From Breviolum minutum Mf 1.05b.01 (lineage: Eukaryota; Sar; Dinophyceae; Suessiales; Symbiodiniaceae): a stretch of DNA of 64,000 bases. Under the pieces are notes generated by a model, which was not told the DNA's origin, made no database searches, and saw only the letters and a list, made by a program, of their open reading frames with translations. Below, in pieces: positions 37,990 to 50,301 of this stretch (positions within the stretch are counted from its first letter, which is position 1; the number at the start of each line of letters is the position of its first letter). The stretch is from contig DF239910.1 in assembly GCA_000507305.1 (NCBI GenBank), positions 1 to 64,000 on the forward strand, given 5' to 3'. Position numbers and translations under genes: made by a program.

Positions 37990-40810
37990 GGAGTATTTTA
38001 TGTAAATAACACATGTTTTGGAACGATGAAGGGGATGCTAAACGTTTTAAGAAAAAGGGTGCTAAATGAAGCAACCAACCCGAACATTGGGTGAAGCAAC
38101 GGGTGGACCTTGGAGACTTTGCCAGATTTTTTTCTCACTGGGCATCGCTGGTATCGAGACCAAACAACCAACCTTCCGAACTTGCCCATGTTTTTTTCCA
38201 ATTTGGGGAATTGCTCTCGAAATCTATAGAAATCAGCCATAAACGAGCGAGGTTTGAGACATATATAATTTAGCTACAGCCAGATGTTTTAAGTTGATTA
38301 GAAATAAATTCAAAACAAACAGGTGATCAAACCAAGAGCTGAGATAAGATCAATCCACATGCAATTCACCAGTTTCTTCCAGTGACTTTTTTTGTACCTC
38401 CAGTTTTTCGGTGATGCTGCCTTCACAATTGTCGGCTCCAATCCTAGGGTGATTTTTCTCAACATCCCAAGGTCACTTATTGCCTCGTTTTTCCATGCTA
38501 ACTAACATCAACCTTGAAAAGGCCTTGAAAGTTGCGCTGTTGCAGGTCATTTGTGGCCCAGTCCTACAGAAAACTCCCCTGACCAATCGACTTGGCCGGT
38601 AAACTCAATGGCTGGACACATGCCGATTGGTGGATAGGGGGACCACGTCTGGTGGGTAAATCTGATGAAAATGCCAAAAGTTGACACTATGCCACTGATT
38701 GGATGCACTTCCGAAGGAGTTCGCTGATTCAGTCGTCATTTATGAGACATCAAAAAATGGTGATATCATGAAGTTATATGCGCCTACAACAAGCGCTAAT
38801 GACAGATGATCTTATATATTATTTACTTACTGTGAAATGAGAGTGCTACATTGACAGTACAGATCCATTTTCCCGAACTCTAGGCCATCAACACAAGGTC
38901 GAAGCCACCAAAGGTTGCAAGTTTTTTGCAGTTTGTTTTTGTTCTTTCCCTCTATACATTTGCTGTAGTAAATATGTATTATAGTATCTTAGTTCACCTG
39001 GTGTTGGACCAATTATCCTGAATTAAACAACCAAAATCGTTGTCAGTTTGGATCCTCAAATCTACGAACTCATCCTTTCAACACCATTTGAGGTCACTTA
39101 CTGTTGGCCCGGGTGTTGAATGCTCGACAGAACTGGGAGCACGGGAAACCCAGCCAACGGCCTAGGGGAAGGAATGGAACCTGTGGCATAACAATGGTCC
39201 GGGGTAGGAAGGTTTTGAAGAACCTGCCGTTGTTCTCCAACAAAGGAGAGAGGGTGGGAAAGAATTACGCTACATTTTTTTGGGGGGGGGGAAGGAAGGT
39301 CCTTGTTTTGGGCTGTTATCTAGTTTGTTATTTATATATACCAACGGAAGGGATCTTTGATTCGCCTTGGTCCCAGTTGATTTTGCTGTATCAGCACTCA
39401 GGTGTATTTTGAATGACATGAGTGAGAATGAGAATCGCAAATAAGCCGCTGAATGGCACAACATTATTCATGTTCTCTTGCCAATTGTACTTGTGCTGCT
39501 GTCACGTAGCATCAGGCTGGATACCCTTCGAAGTTTTTGCGAAGTCTCCATTTGGCTGCTGGTCGTTTGGTCCACCTACGTGGTCTTCCTCAGCTCAGGG
39601 TGGTTTGAAAAAAAAAACGTTGGGAACCATGGTGAAGGTGTGTGAACGTGCAAGCCGTGCAAAACACATTGAAAGGATGAACAGAAAACATAGCTCTGAC
39701 TTTGGATCACTTGGAAAAATGGAACCAGTCATGATGGTTTACATGAATGATTTGGACCCAACTATTCTAAAAATCGAAATGTGACCGTCCCACAAAATCT
39801 GGCCTTGCCGAGCAGCAGGTTTTTTGGGTGTGAAGACAAAAGCTTTTTGGAGACCCTGAAACTGGTTACCCTTTCCAAGAGACATGAAGAATCTCTATGG
39901 TGTTCCGAATGCAATCTAATTAAGGTCTTCACCGGTGGGAATCATTGTCGATAGAATCCGATAGAATTCTTTGATGAACAGCAAAGGACGTTTCATGGGA
40001 CTCGTATCGGTTTTGTATTGATCCCCTTGGAATAGGCATCAATTATATATCAAACTTGCTCCAAAAACATTTCGTTCAGTTATCCTTTTTGTGACTTTGT
40101 GAGATGCCTGAGGTGAAGGCACCAAATACTTTAGGAACAAGAACGTTTTTCCTTGGTCGAACGAACAGTGGTGGTTTACAGGGTGGAAGCTCTTTAAACT
40201 AGCCGGAATAAGCATCACATAAAACGCATCGGTGTAGGATTACATGATGTTTTTCCATTTGTATTTAACCAATTTAAACGTTATTTTTGGGAACTTTCAG
40301 CCGGAAAAATCAGGAAGATATCCGACTGTCAGTACCACGGGAACAGATAAGGTGGAAATCAACTTCCACATATTATTTACAACTTCATACAACTTCACTT
40401 CCGCATGATTTAATGTAATTCAAGAAATGAAACAAGCAAACAGAAGCCAACAAAAAACTGTTGCGTCTCATTTGCCCTGTTGTGTATATTATTTTTTTGT
40501 CTTATTTCCCGTTGAGAAAACCAAAGACTTTAACAGCAGCCAACCCGTAAGGTGGGTACCGATGGTGGTTGCTTCGGATTGATTGCAGCCTTGACTTTGG
40601 GAACCGCGGCAGGTGAAACTGGTCCCACTGGTCCTGGGCAAAAAATGGGGCGTTTTGGGATCCTGGGAATCCTGGGAAGTAAAATCTAATATCATTATGG
40701 TTTAACTTTACCAGTCTGTATAACATTTACATACATTTGTTATATTTACATTATATTAAAGACTAGAGGCAAAGGACATGAAAAGGAAACCATCTTTTCC
40801 CAGGATATTG
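37990..40810. other. Mostly non-coding stretch with weak exon candidates
   Basis: Apart from 38404-38505 I see only weak open segments (39570-39784 includes KVCERASRAKHIERMNRKHS). It also holds a T/G tract at 39274. Confidence 0.35.
38404..38505 (+). CDS. Exon candidate, 33 codons to TAA
   Basis: After TACCTCCAG the frame reads FFGDAAFTIVGSNPRVIFLN then IPRSLIASFFHAN, stop. Protein-like but short. A different frame is also open across it. Confidence 0.2.
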   Translation, partial: FFGDAAFTIVGSNPRVIFLNIPRSLIASFFHAN

Positions 40811-40818
40811 CTTCCCAG

Positions 40819-41048
40819 GATCCAAAAAAAGCAAGCATGAAATCTGAAGATGTAGTTTGTAGGTCGTTAAATCTTGGGGAAGCAGGATCCATTTTGCTAT
40901 TCAAGCACCAGACAGGTGCTGCCCTTGTAGTGCTTGGTGAGCTTCTTCAACAACCTTTGCGAAACATTGAAAGGCAGGGAAGAAACTGGCTATTTGATTT
41001 GGGGGTGGATGTGTTACCACCAAGACCTGCTAACTGGAAGGCTGAAAG
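40819..41048 (+). CDS. Exon candidate, 76 codons
   Basis: Bounded by GCTTCCCAG|GATCC and GCTGAAAG|GTGAAA. It is fully open and protein-like: VVCRSLNLGEAGSILLFKHQ, then TGAALVVLGELLQQPLRNIE, RQGRNWLFDLGVDVLPPRPA. This is one of the best non-retroelement exon candidates by length, composition and borders. Function not recognised. Direct joining to 41207 with canonical borders is out of phase. Confidence 0.4.
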
Positions 41049-41206
41049 GTGAAACTTACAGGATTTGGAGTGCGGGTAAGTTGAAATTGAAGAATCTAGG
41101 CTCTGTTTGATCAAAATATGCAAGAGTATATCACTTTGAAGGTAATTTGTTGAATGAATTTGCACACATAATTCTACTTGAAGACATTTGGGACTTTGTT
41201 GTTCAG

Positions 41207-41421
41207 GGAATTTTGCAAAAGGTAGGCATTCTTGCCAAGATCAATTTACCCCAGGCATTGCTAATTTACATAATAGAAGGGCAGTCATTGCTAATTACAA
41301 TCATCAAATCCAACCTCCGTTCCCCCAGACTTTTGTGGTTGCGACATGTGAATCCAAGATGAAGGACTGGCAAATCCGAAGTTCGTCAGGATACAGCCAG
41401 AAATTCCAACAGGGTTGTTGA
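41207..41421 (+). CDS. Exon candidate downstream of 40819
   Basis: After TTTGTTGTTCAG the frame AKGRHSCQDQFTPGIANLHN, RRAVIANYNHQIQPPFPQTF, VVATCESKMKDWQIRSSSGY is open for about 70 codons, then TGA. Polar, globular composition. It probably belongs to the same gene as 40819-41048. Confidence 0.35.
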
Positions 41422-41449
41422 CCTTTAAACCACCCAAAGTTGGGTGCAG

Positions 41450-41595
41450 AAAGCAGCAGAAAAAGACTCCCCGGCGATCAGGGCATTGAAAGAGACGTCG
41501 TCAAGCAGACACATGAAAGGCCACATGGAGGCATGGGTTCGCCTGGGAGATAGAGATGAAGGAACATGCCAACCTACCAGCAAAGTTGGTGTTTT
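41450..41595 (+). CDS. Exon candidate with GTAAGT donor
   Basis: GGGTGCAG on the left and a canonical GTAAGT at 41596 on the right. One frame reads KAAEKDSPAIRALKETSSSR, HMKGHMEAWVRLGDRDEG; a second frame is partly open. It could be the next exon of the 40.8-kb candidate gene. The minus strand is also open (71 codons). Confidence 0.3.
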
Positions 41596-41639
41596 GTAAG
41601 TATTTCTAGGAGTTAGTTTGGTCATTGCAGGGAATGACA

Positions 41640-42925
41640 TTGGTTACATACTCGCATCCTTCAATGCTTCAAGTTGAGTCCCAACTCAGCTAGGACCCTC
41701 AACAAAAAACTACGCACAAAATGCCCACCTCCGTCATCAGGGGTCCAGGTATATATAGTGTCCATGTTTGTAGATACATGACTGGTAGCAAAACCCTAGT
41801 TTTTTTTAATAGATCCAGATAAAGGTGACGAATTTCATGCAGATCAGCTGGGGAAAAAAAGAAGCTGGCAGGAAATTTCTCAGATTGTAATCTAAGAACT
41901 ATAGTGTACATTTTTACCATCCACAAAATGGGTGTCCTTTCCGATTTCCATTGCTACTGGAGGGTAGAACAACAATGGGACTGAGGTTTTTGCATGTTTT
42001 TCCATCAGCTTCCCTACTTGATTCTCGGTTTTCCCCTACTGAAAGGATTTTTTCAGATCTAAGATATTTTCATCATACAACAAAAGGGAACAGGCTGCCT
42101 GATGCTTTTTACATTAATATAGGGGACATCAACTTTCATGTTTTTTTTGGGGGGGAAAGCTGCCGGTACCCTGCTGTTGTAGGAGGAGACTTTTGTAAGT
42201 GCCAACATCCTCTTGCTGGTCTTGTTCGGACCATCCGTTGGGAGTCACAAATGGGGTGGTCCAAGAGATGGTTGGTTGCTAGGGATCCCTATAGGCGAGA
42301 ATTCGAAACCCCTAATATAGCTGTATATATATATTTATATAATGCCGAATTTATAACTATACTCCAAGCAACCAGGAATTTTCATTGCTTGTTTTTTTTT
42401 CAAAACTTACTTTGCGACATGTTTCTTTTAAAGATGGTACTAGTAGACTAAAGTATTGTCAGCAGATGTATACTCGATACTTCGGGGGCAATCTATCTAC
42501 CTATACAGGCCGATTATCACCCTACATATTGGTGAGGAATCGTTCAGATTTCGATCTCATTCATGGCAGCAGCATGGGTTGAGCAGCAGCTACATAACGG
42601 GACTGTCAGATCAACAAGAGAGAACCCACTTGCAGAATGTCAAATCTTGCTTAAAGGCATCCACAATAGTCAAGCTCTCCATTTATTATTCATGTGTTCT
42701 TTTTTTCTGAAACAAACACACCCTCTGATGTTGAGGATTGAAACATTTGCAAAGTCCAAATCACATCAAAACACTGATTCATTGAATTTTTGAGCTACAT
42801 ATTATTCTTGACAATGATATACACGTGCAGATTCTCATGATAGGTACTGTACATACAGTTTGTTTTCGCCAACATTCTGTCAACATTGACTTGGCGGTGA
42901 AAAGGCCCTTGCTGTACAATTCTCG
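41640..42925. other. Mostly non-coding stretch
   Basis: A 166-codon ORF (41951-42451) has no motif and spans a G-tract, and a 76-codon ORF at 42563 (MAAAWVEQQLHNGTVRSTRE ...) is unassigned. ORFs of this length are expected by chance across six frames. Confidence 0.35.
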
Positions 42926-42926
42926 T

Positions 42927-43025
42927 CTAGGTGTTGGTTTCAAAAAATCTTGATGTTCACCGCTACTTGAGGAAATGATCCAATTTGACTAATATTTTTC
43001 AAATACGTTGAAGCCACCAACCAGT
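42927..43025. mobile_element. Family D inverted-repeat element
   Basis: CTAGGTGTTGGTTTCA at the left and GAAGCCACCAACCAG at the right, with shared GAGGAAATGATCCAATTTGA. Confidence 0.65.
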
Positions 43026-43680
43026 TGTCTTCGTCCATCTATGGTTCTTTTCATGTGTGTTTCCTCTAGGCTTTTAACCATCTGAATCATCAGCAGCCTC
43101 CGACATCTTCTCGTACACTCCCGGGTTTCTTTGCTATTAGATAGCGGTAGAAAGGCCACTATTTGTAGTAGATTTATGTATTGAATAAATGTATATATAT
43201 ATATATGTTTTTTTCTATTGGAAAACAGTAACTTTCCATTGCAATGACTATTTGCACACAAGGATTTCCATGTGTTTTCTGCCGCAAAAAGACTGACATA
43301 TTTAAGGTTTGAACCTTCAGGGAAAATTTTGGGACCCAAACGCCTGAGGCTTTGAGCACAATCTACGATAATTGCCGCTTGGATTTGCAACTGCCAAGCT
43401 TCAAAAAGGTGAAATCAATGTTTTGCACGGAACCAACATTATAGCGGCTATATTTAGTTGTGAAACAGCAAAGCTTTTGACTCTCGTAGTGTAGGCTGCG
43501 GATTTATCACATCAACCTCTTCAATTTGTCAACTACAGGTACTGACCTGATGGTTCTCGCAAGCATCCTGGTGCTACAAGCTCAGGAATTGACTGCATGG
43601 AAGACCTAGGAGGAACTCCCAACAAAAGATGAGTGATTTAAAGTTAAGAAAGGAATCCATTGTCAAAAGAAGCTATATAT

Positions 43681-43765
43681 GTGTATAATATGTACATATA
43701 TGATTATATATATGGGGGGTGTATATATATATATATATATGTATACCCTCTATATCTATATACTT
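43681..43765. repeat. AT-rich alternating tract
   Basis: (TA)n and (TG)n runs, with a GGGGGG interruption and a roughly symmetric TATACC...GGTGTATA layout. Confidence 0.7.
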
Positions 43766-44025
43766 ACAAAAAAAACATGTTTCCAGGCATTGAAAGTCAT
43801 GATGAAACACACTACAACAGCTGACATGGGTGCTTCAAAATGATACCCCTAACCACAAAAAATGAGTCAATTATGAGAACTGGCATGATTTGGGATGATT
43901 TGGTATTTTCTTCGATAGAACCTTTTGATTTTATTTGATCATCATGGAATCATATGATTATGATGCATTTGTGTTGCATTTTTTGACTTCTGTTGCATGC
44001 TTCATGTTTTTTGACATACTCTATT

Positions 44026-44096
44026 TACACCCCCTGAAACTAACATAGCCCTGAAAACTGGTGGTTGGGAGATTATGTTCCTTTAGCGAGGGTATA
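44026..44096. mobile_element. Shortened family C element
   Basis: TACACCCCCTGAAACTAACA then ATAGCCCTGAAAACTGGTGG at the left. The right part jumps to TTCCTTTAGCGAGGGTA, as if internally deleted. Confidence 0.5.
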
Positions 44097-44160
44097 TACC
44101 GTAGTTGTGCATGTTTCCCAGGGAAGTTCTCACGTTAACACGACTAAAATTGTGGTGATC

Positions 44161-44197
44161 ATGCTGCTGCTGCTGCTGCTGATGATGCTGATGATGC

Positions 44198-44250
<53 letters not shown>

Positions 44251-44272
44251 CTGCTGCTGCTGCTGCTGATGA
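44161..44272 (+). repeat. Compound (CTG)n(ATG)n(CTG)n microsatellite
   Basis: Six CTG units, alternating ATG-ATG-CTG blocks, about 18 ATG units, then six CTG and ATG-ATG: an almost mirror-ordered compound array. Confidence 0.95.
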
Positions 44273-44577
44273 TCCTCCTGCTTTAAAAATGGTAAACTAT
44301 CTTGAATCAACATTTACTTTGATCCAAGAAAACCCATCAAACGACAAGTGGATCTCCAGTGACACCTCTGGACCGTATCTCCAGCTGAAAACCCATTGAG
44401 GTGCTTGGTGGAGCAACAATCCTAGCTGCTGCGCGACTGTGTCAGGCAAGATAACCCGAAGTTGCTTCCAATTCATTTGGCACAAGTTAATGTCCAAGTG
44501 ACCTCAGGGTTTCTGCCAACCAGCTGCATCAAATAATCTAGAATCTACACAATGATTATATACGTACGACATACACC

Positions 44578-44781
44578 ATGTCATTATTTGTTAACTTTGG
44601 GGAATTTTTTAAAATATCTCTCCACTTGTTGGCCGGCCTTGGCCTCGCTGCTTCTTTCGTGTCTCTTTTTGATCCAGTTAGGACTGTGATATTGGGGCTA
44701 CAGATGCTAGGGGTGATCTATTTCCCTGCTAATTGGGGAGCCAAAGGAGCCCCAGAATCTTCCAAATCACAGGGTAGCTAG
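44578..44781 (+). CDS. ORF with hydrophobic segment
   Basis: 67 codons from an ATG in a CACCATG context. Hydrophobic from about residue 15 to 50 (HLLAGLGLAASFVSLFDPVR, then TVILGLQMLGVIYF), then polar (GAKGAPESSKSQ). It could be a small membrane protein or an exon ending at TCACAG|GGTAGC. No family recognised. Confidence 0.25.
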   Translation: MSLFVNFGEFFKISLHLLAGLGLAASFVSLFDPVRTVILGLQMLGVIYFPANWGAKGAPESSKSQGS

Positions 44782-44784
44782 AGG

Positions 44785-45840
44785 AGAGTTTGACTTCTAC
44801 TGCCTCGTTCATAAAGAACGGGTTGATTTTCGTTTGATACCACAAATCGAAATAGCCAAAATTCAGAATTGGGAATTAACATCGTTTGCCCAGAATGATG
44901 CTAATCCCCTGTGATTTAAGTTACGTAGCGCGATTTGGGAGTTCTTATTGAGTCGAGATATTTGTTTGTTTATGATTCCATTTAGCGGCAGAGCTATGTC
45001 TCAGAACTTCAGTGGCAGGTGTCCACTTTAAACCCATAACTTTCAGATACGTCCAGCAATCGATCGACAATTCATTCTGCCAAAGAGCTCGGGCATGTAT
45101 GGGAAAGTAATATAGTGATATATGGTAATGATATCAACTGGTAAACGCCTCATGAGTTGTCCATCAACAGTATTTCCTTCAAATTTCCCATTTCTAGTTT
45201 TTGGTATAGCAACATGTTGTTACCCAAACATCAAACATATCTTCCACAACTCCGAAGGTGCATATATTTCCCAATCAAAATGACTGCAGACATCGCACCA
45301 AGAGTCCCGACTCAGTTTTACCTGTTGATTTTTGACAAGGCCTGGAGACCGACACGCCACTTGGGTAACATTTTACAGGCGCGTCATATCGATGGCGGTG
45401 GTTGGGGGGGAGTAGGGGTGAGGGTGGAAGGGTTTCTTGACTTCAACAGACTTTGAGAGAACATCGGTCACACTGACACCCTGCTAAAGATTTACCCGAC
45501 TTCCATTGGATTTGCAGTAGACAGTATGTGTAAGCAGTGTTTGAAGAAATATTATGTACGGTACCTTTATGTAGGACCTGTAGGAATGTTTGAATATTTA
45601 TGGAACTTCAAAAAATCCAGGATTATCTTACACAATTGAAAGTTTGCATCATGGTTTTCAATCGGTTGGTTGCACCTTGTTAGTTGATAGATTCATACCA
45701 GCTGTTTGGGTAACAAAAGAATGAGTTTTCCGTTGAGGAAAGGAACATCTACCTACTACCTATCGGCCATGGTCCGTAGGTGCATTATCCATGAACATGT
45801 ACCAATATTGGTACATCACGCATATCTTTGTGCATCTATT
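44785..45840. other. Non-coding stretch
   Basis: Holds a family A right end at 45129-45173. Nothing else recognised. Confidence 0.4.
45129..45173. mobile_element. Lone right end of a family A element
   Basis: ATATCAACTGGT followed by TTGTCCATCAACAGTAT: the inverted counterpart of the 13283 fragment. Confidence 0.4.
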
Positions 45841-45841
45841 G

Positions 45842-45934
45842 CTAGGCCTGTGGTTTCAAAGATTTTGTTATTCTCACCCCTATCTGAAAAAAATAATCCG
45901 AGATTATCCAATTTGATCAAGTTGAAACCACCTA
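45842..45934. mobile_element. Family D inverted-repeat element
   Basis: CTAGGCCTGTGGTTTCAAAG at the left, GTTGAAACCACCTA at the right, with a short diverged interior. Confidence 0.55.
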
Positions 45935-46151
45935 TATATATATGCATATGTTTTCAATGGGTTTTTCATTACTCAAGTAACATCCACATACCAAGATCTT
46001 TTTAAAAGATTTCTGGATGTTTTTTCCACGAAAGGCGAGGATTTTAAACACCCCGGAGAATTGGAGACTTCAACCTGCGCGATCCGCCTTGGATGCTGGG
46101 TAGCAAGCAGGGGGACTACAACAAAACAAAGAAACAATCAACAAACAAAGA

Positions 46152-46255
46152 ACAACTGGGTTTTTGTTTTCAAATATTTTTTATTTTCACCCCTACTTGG
46201 GGAAGATTCCCATTTTGACTAATATGTTTCAAATGGGGTTGAAACCAACAACTAG
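46152..46255. mobile_element. Family D inverted-repeat element
   Basis: AACTGGGTTTTTGTTTTCAA at the left and GGTTGAAACCAACAACTAG at the right. The interior CCCCTACTTGGGGAAGATTC carries its own short palindrome. Confidence 0.6.
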
Positions 46256-46430
46256 ATAAAGAATAAGCAAACAAATAACAAACAACATCCAGCAAACAAC
46301 ACACACACAACACTCAACAACACACAGATGAACACCAAACAGCAGCAGCAAACGCACAACAAACCAGAAAGTCATGCAAGAAACACAAGCAAATATCACA
46401 AACAATAAAGCACAAACAGCAAACACAAGA

Positions 46431-46558
46431 AACAACACAACAACAATCACCACCACCAACTCAACACAACGACAACAACAACAACGACGACAACAACGAC
46501 AACAACGACAACAACGACAACGACAACAACAACAACAAGAACAACAACACCAACTCCG

Positions 46559-46623
<65 letters not shown>

Positions 46624-46876
46624 GCAACACCAACAACAACAAGAACAGCAGCGGCAACAACAACAACAACAACAACAACCGCAACAACAACAACCACAAC
46701 CACGACAGCAGCAAACATAACCGCATCAACAGCAACAACAACAAGAACAGCAGCGGCAACAACAACAACAACAACAACAACAACGACAGCAGCAAACACA
46801 ACCGCATCAACAGCAACAACAACAAGAACAGCAGCGGCAGCAACAACAACAACAACAACAACGACCGCAAACAACT
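46431..46876 (+). repeat. (AAC)n array with higher-order units
   Basis: About 445 bp of AAC with CGA/CAG interruptions. A unit containing AAGAACAGCAGCGGCAACAA occurs at about 46641, 46743 and 46824, linked by CGACAGCAGCAAAC and CCGCATCAACAGC blocks. All frames on both strands stay open through it, giving long artefactual ORFs (Asn-, Leu- or Val-rich). Confidence 0.95.
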
Positions 46877-46879
46877 TAA

Positions 46880-47600
46880 AGAAACCACGTTTATTGGGAC
46901 CGGGTTTTTTGAGACCCAACATTGGGGTGAGGGGAGGATTCAGGGATCATCCATGGTTTTCAAGGGTCAAGTTGATGGTCCAAGAAAATTTGCAGATAAG
47001 TAAATCTGTAGAATATACAGTATATATACATAGTAGTATTTCTAGTGTATATAGCTGTCAATATAGAGACATATTTGTATATACTTGTTCATCCATAGTT
47101 TTCTTTGTTTCGGTACTTGGTTATGAGTACGAAAAAAAATCTCATTCACGGTAGTGTTGCTTGATCCGTGTTTTGATTGGATCTTTTTGGGTGAGGAGCT
47201 TGGGGCATTTCCCAAGATGAAACTGCAAAGCCTTAGTGGGAAGCCTTCCAGGCTTCACTCAAGGGGATGAGTCAATTATCAATCCATCATTCCATGTTAC
47301 AGTTAGAGGTTTCGCCCGGTGATGAACGCTCTTAACGCTCTCTGCTGTTGACTAAACTCAACGGGGGGGGATGAATTTTGCCCATAAAGTGAACAGCGTC
47401 AAAAACTGGAGTTGCTTTGTTTGTGTTTGTTCAATATTTGATGCTTTCGTTGGTTTCCTCTACCAATCATGGTTCAGTAAGAGGCTACAAGACGACGACC
47501 TTTCCTGTACTGGTCCACTATGTTCAACTTCTATTTTAGTATGGGAGAAGTGATATTTATTTTTGTGGTATTTCTATTTTTGAATTGTTTTTAGTTTTTT
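46880..47600. other. Non-coding stretch
   Basis: Nothing recognised. Confidence 0.4.
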
Positions 47601-47608
47601 TCTTCCAG

Positions 47609-47779
47609 GAGGCCTTACTGGTACCAAGTTTGGAAGTCGCATTGCAAAGACTTGGTGTTATAGCAACATATAGCAACCACGCATTGAAATCGAAGCAGCT
47701 AGCCATCACTGTAACAACGAAGCTGCTTGTTTTCAGAAATGGCCTCAGGAATCCACGTTCTTCACTGCTGTGGTCCTGG
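47609..47779 (+). CDS. Exon candidate, exactly 57 codons
   Basis: TTTTTTTCTTCCAG on the left, a strong pyrimidine-rich acceptor, and GTCCTGG|GTGTGT on the right. The in-phase peptide EALLVPSLEVALQRLGVIAT, then YSNHALKSKQLAITVTTKLL, is protein-like. Unknown function. The minus strand is open too. Confidence 0.3.
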
Positions 47780-47784
47780 GTGTG

Positions 47785-49600
47785 TACGAACTTCATGGTG
47801 TGGGACCCGAGCACATAATTTGGAGCACGCAGTTTCGAGTTCGCTTCTTTTTTGGAATCTCATGTATACATAGTTATACATATATAGTATATATATAATT
47901 ATATACATAGATTTGAATAAACATATAATATAGGTATGTGATGTGTATACATCATATGATATTAGGCAGCTTCTGGAAAGATTCACTCCAAAATCATGAA
48001 CCTGAAGGGTTTGAGGGTACCCCCAATGTTGATGGCACATTTGCCACTGCAAACCTTGCAATGTGAACAAGACTTTTGGTACGGTCCATGGTTTGCGTTG
48101 AAGTTGCACTGATTTTAAAGTTGTTTGGTAAAGACATGGGCTGTTTGATCTAGGTTTTCTGGCATATACCCCTTCCATTGTTCCAGTCACTATCGCGATT
48201 GCATCCTGTGGGCAGGAAAGGATTCTGATCACAGGTAAGGACCATGACTGGTACTGTACATTTAAGGATCCCCCCTCAGAATTTTCAGGTTGGAAATCTG
48301 TGGACCGGACTGCCATCCATAGAATGGGAGTTTTTCAACTCACAGGGATATTTTTTTGGGTAATATTCACCTACTGTATTCGCTGGTTTTCTGCGATGAC
48401 ATTTTACCCTCCCCGAAACTAACAGTTCGCCCCTGAAAATCAATGGTTGGAAGATGAAATGTCCTTCTGGGATAAACCCATTTTGGGCTATGTTAGTTTT
48501 CGGGAGGGTACCTAGGTACCCAAGACCTTCCAGACATTCACTCCCCAGCAGCCAGTGAATTTAAGGTGATGCGCTGTTTGCTTTGCAGACAGGCGAAGCC
48601 GGCACTGGCATGGACTGTCTCACCGAACGGAAGGGAAGTGTGGAAAACAGGCAAATGGCCCAATGAGTTTTGGCTGAGATTTGGGGAAACAAAAAACAAA
48701 GGACAGCAAAATTGATCCTACTTTATGTGTTTTTTTGCTATACTGTATTTGCTATATTCCAAGCATCAATTTTGAGGGTCAATCATTTTGAGCAGCCAAA
48801 TGAGGAAAGATAGCTGGAGTTTGCTCATAGATTTTGTGACTTTGTCAATGTGCAGATAGATGCCGCGGCTTTAATCGTGACGCATTAGTGAACCGTCTAT
48901 TTAGGGGTTCCCTCCAGGTGTTCAATATGTACTGCAGAAAGCAGGTGTCCCCATTCTCGCCTGCCAATGATATCAATGATAAACTTAGTTGATGTCATGA
49001 GTCTGAGTGAATTGTTTTACAGCCGCAAAAATGAAAAAAGTATGAACATATTCATCTATATGTATATATATATATGTTTTTAGATATGATACAGCATTAT
49101 ATAGAATTGTAGCCATTGGTTGAGTATAGGAAGGGAGGATTCCGCAAAAATACTATAAAATACTCTCTCACATTTCAGGTTGCTTAACAAAAGTAACAAA
49201 ATCCAGAATGAGATTAGTCCAGTTGATTCATGCAATTTTTGCATGAAACATCCACATGAAAAAAAAACACCTGGAACCCCATCTGGGCCAAGAAACACCC
49301 GGAACTGTCAGGCTTTCTGTCTGGAATGTCGATCGTCATGGCCAATGTTCCTTGACTTGGTTTAGTGATATCATGTTTGGGGAAAACAAAGCTGTTGGGA
49401 ATTCCTTTTCGTTTTTGTTGAACATGTTTTTTTGGCAAATCTTGGGTGGTTTATGGAAGAACAAGCAAAACCTCCAAGTCAGGACTTGTGAGTTGGGTGG
49501 GTTATATCCCTGGTAATTCGCAGCCGGGCAATGAGGTCATGGCTGCCATTACCAGGACCATATTGTTCAAGTGATAAGATGGAGCCCATATGATTCGATT
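47785..49600. other. Mostly non-coding stretch
   Basis: Contains a family C element at 48405. A 184-codon minus ORF (47762-48316) crosses AT-rich repeats and has no motif. A short open GC-rich piece near 48590-48650 is unassigned. Confidence 0.4.
48405..48510. mobile_element. Family C inverted-repeat element
   Basis: TACCCTCCCCGAAACTAACA at the left is matched by TATGTTAGTTTTCGGGAGGGTA at the right: the best-paired ends of the family, about 20 bp. Confidence 0.8.
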
Positions 49601-49672
49601 CTTGAAGATGTTCACCCATTTTTGACGATATGTCATATTTTTCAAAGGGGTTGGTGAAAAACCATCAACTAG
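49601..49672. mobile_element. Left-truncated family D element
   Basis: GATGTTCACCC, then TCATATTTTTCAAAGGGG and TTGGTGAAAAACCATCAACTAG. Only the right half is convincing. Confidence 0.45.
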
Positions 49673-50301
49673 GATTTGATTCGATATATTTCCATTTGTA
49701 TGGGGATCTCTTGAGAGATGTGGGCATTTGTCATGTTACAACATGAATCTTACCATTGGCGATCTACCGACATTCTTAAGCCACTGGGGGCCAAAAGCTC
49801 GGGGGAGAAAGATTTTTGGAGACCTAAAAAAACCTCCAGCCAATCACTGGTAGTAGTTTAGTTTTTGGAAGCCGTTTTGTTTTTTGTTTTTTTCCAGCGA
49901 CTCTTCCTGTTCTCAAAAAAGTCTCGTGTTGTTTTTGTTTGGTTTGGATTGTTCTTGGTCGGATATTTTTCGGATTTGGAAAATAACACAAGCATTTGCA
50001 AAGAACAACGGAAAAGCCCGAGAGACTCTGGCAAAAACCAGAATGATATCATGATAATATCTCGTTGTTGAATATTCAAATATCTATATATTTTGATATA
50101 TAGGAATATATAAACCTATTAGACACATGACCCCCCAGTTGAATGAGGTATTCACCAAAATAATCCAAAAGGGGCCTAGCTTTAGCCAATTGTAAAAGAA
50201 ACCTCGGTCACTGCAACAAATCTGCGTTGCAGGTGGATTTCGTAAGGGGTCCATCCTCCCAAAATGGCCTGAATCCTCTTGTTTTGGATGTAACGTAAAG
50301 A

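Noticed and set aside
41049-41206. A 14-base micro-exon (41062-41075) that would restore phase between the exon candidates at 40819 and 41207
   Set aside because: It would require a 13-base intron, shorter than any I consider credible.
41951-42451. 166-codon ORF
   Set aside because: No motif, crosses a T/G tract, and about one ORF of this length is expected by chance in six frames of this window.
46229-47003. Long ORFs over the AAC array (209 codons plus, 219 and 153 codons minus)
   Set aside because: They are produced by a stop-free triplet repeat and lack unique sequence.
47762-48316. 184-codon minus-strand ORF
   Set aside because: Runs through AT-rich alternating DNA with no domain and weak composition.
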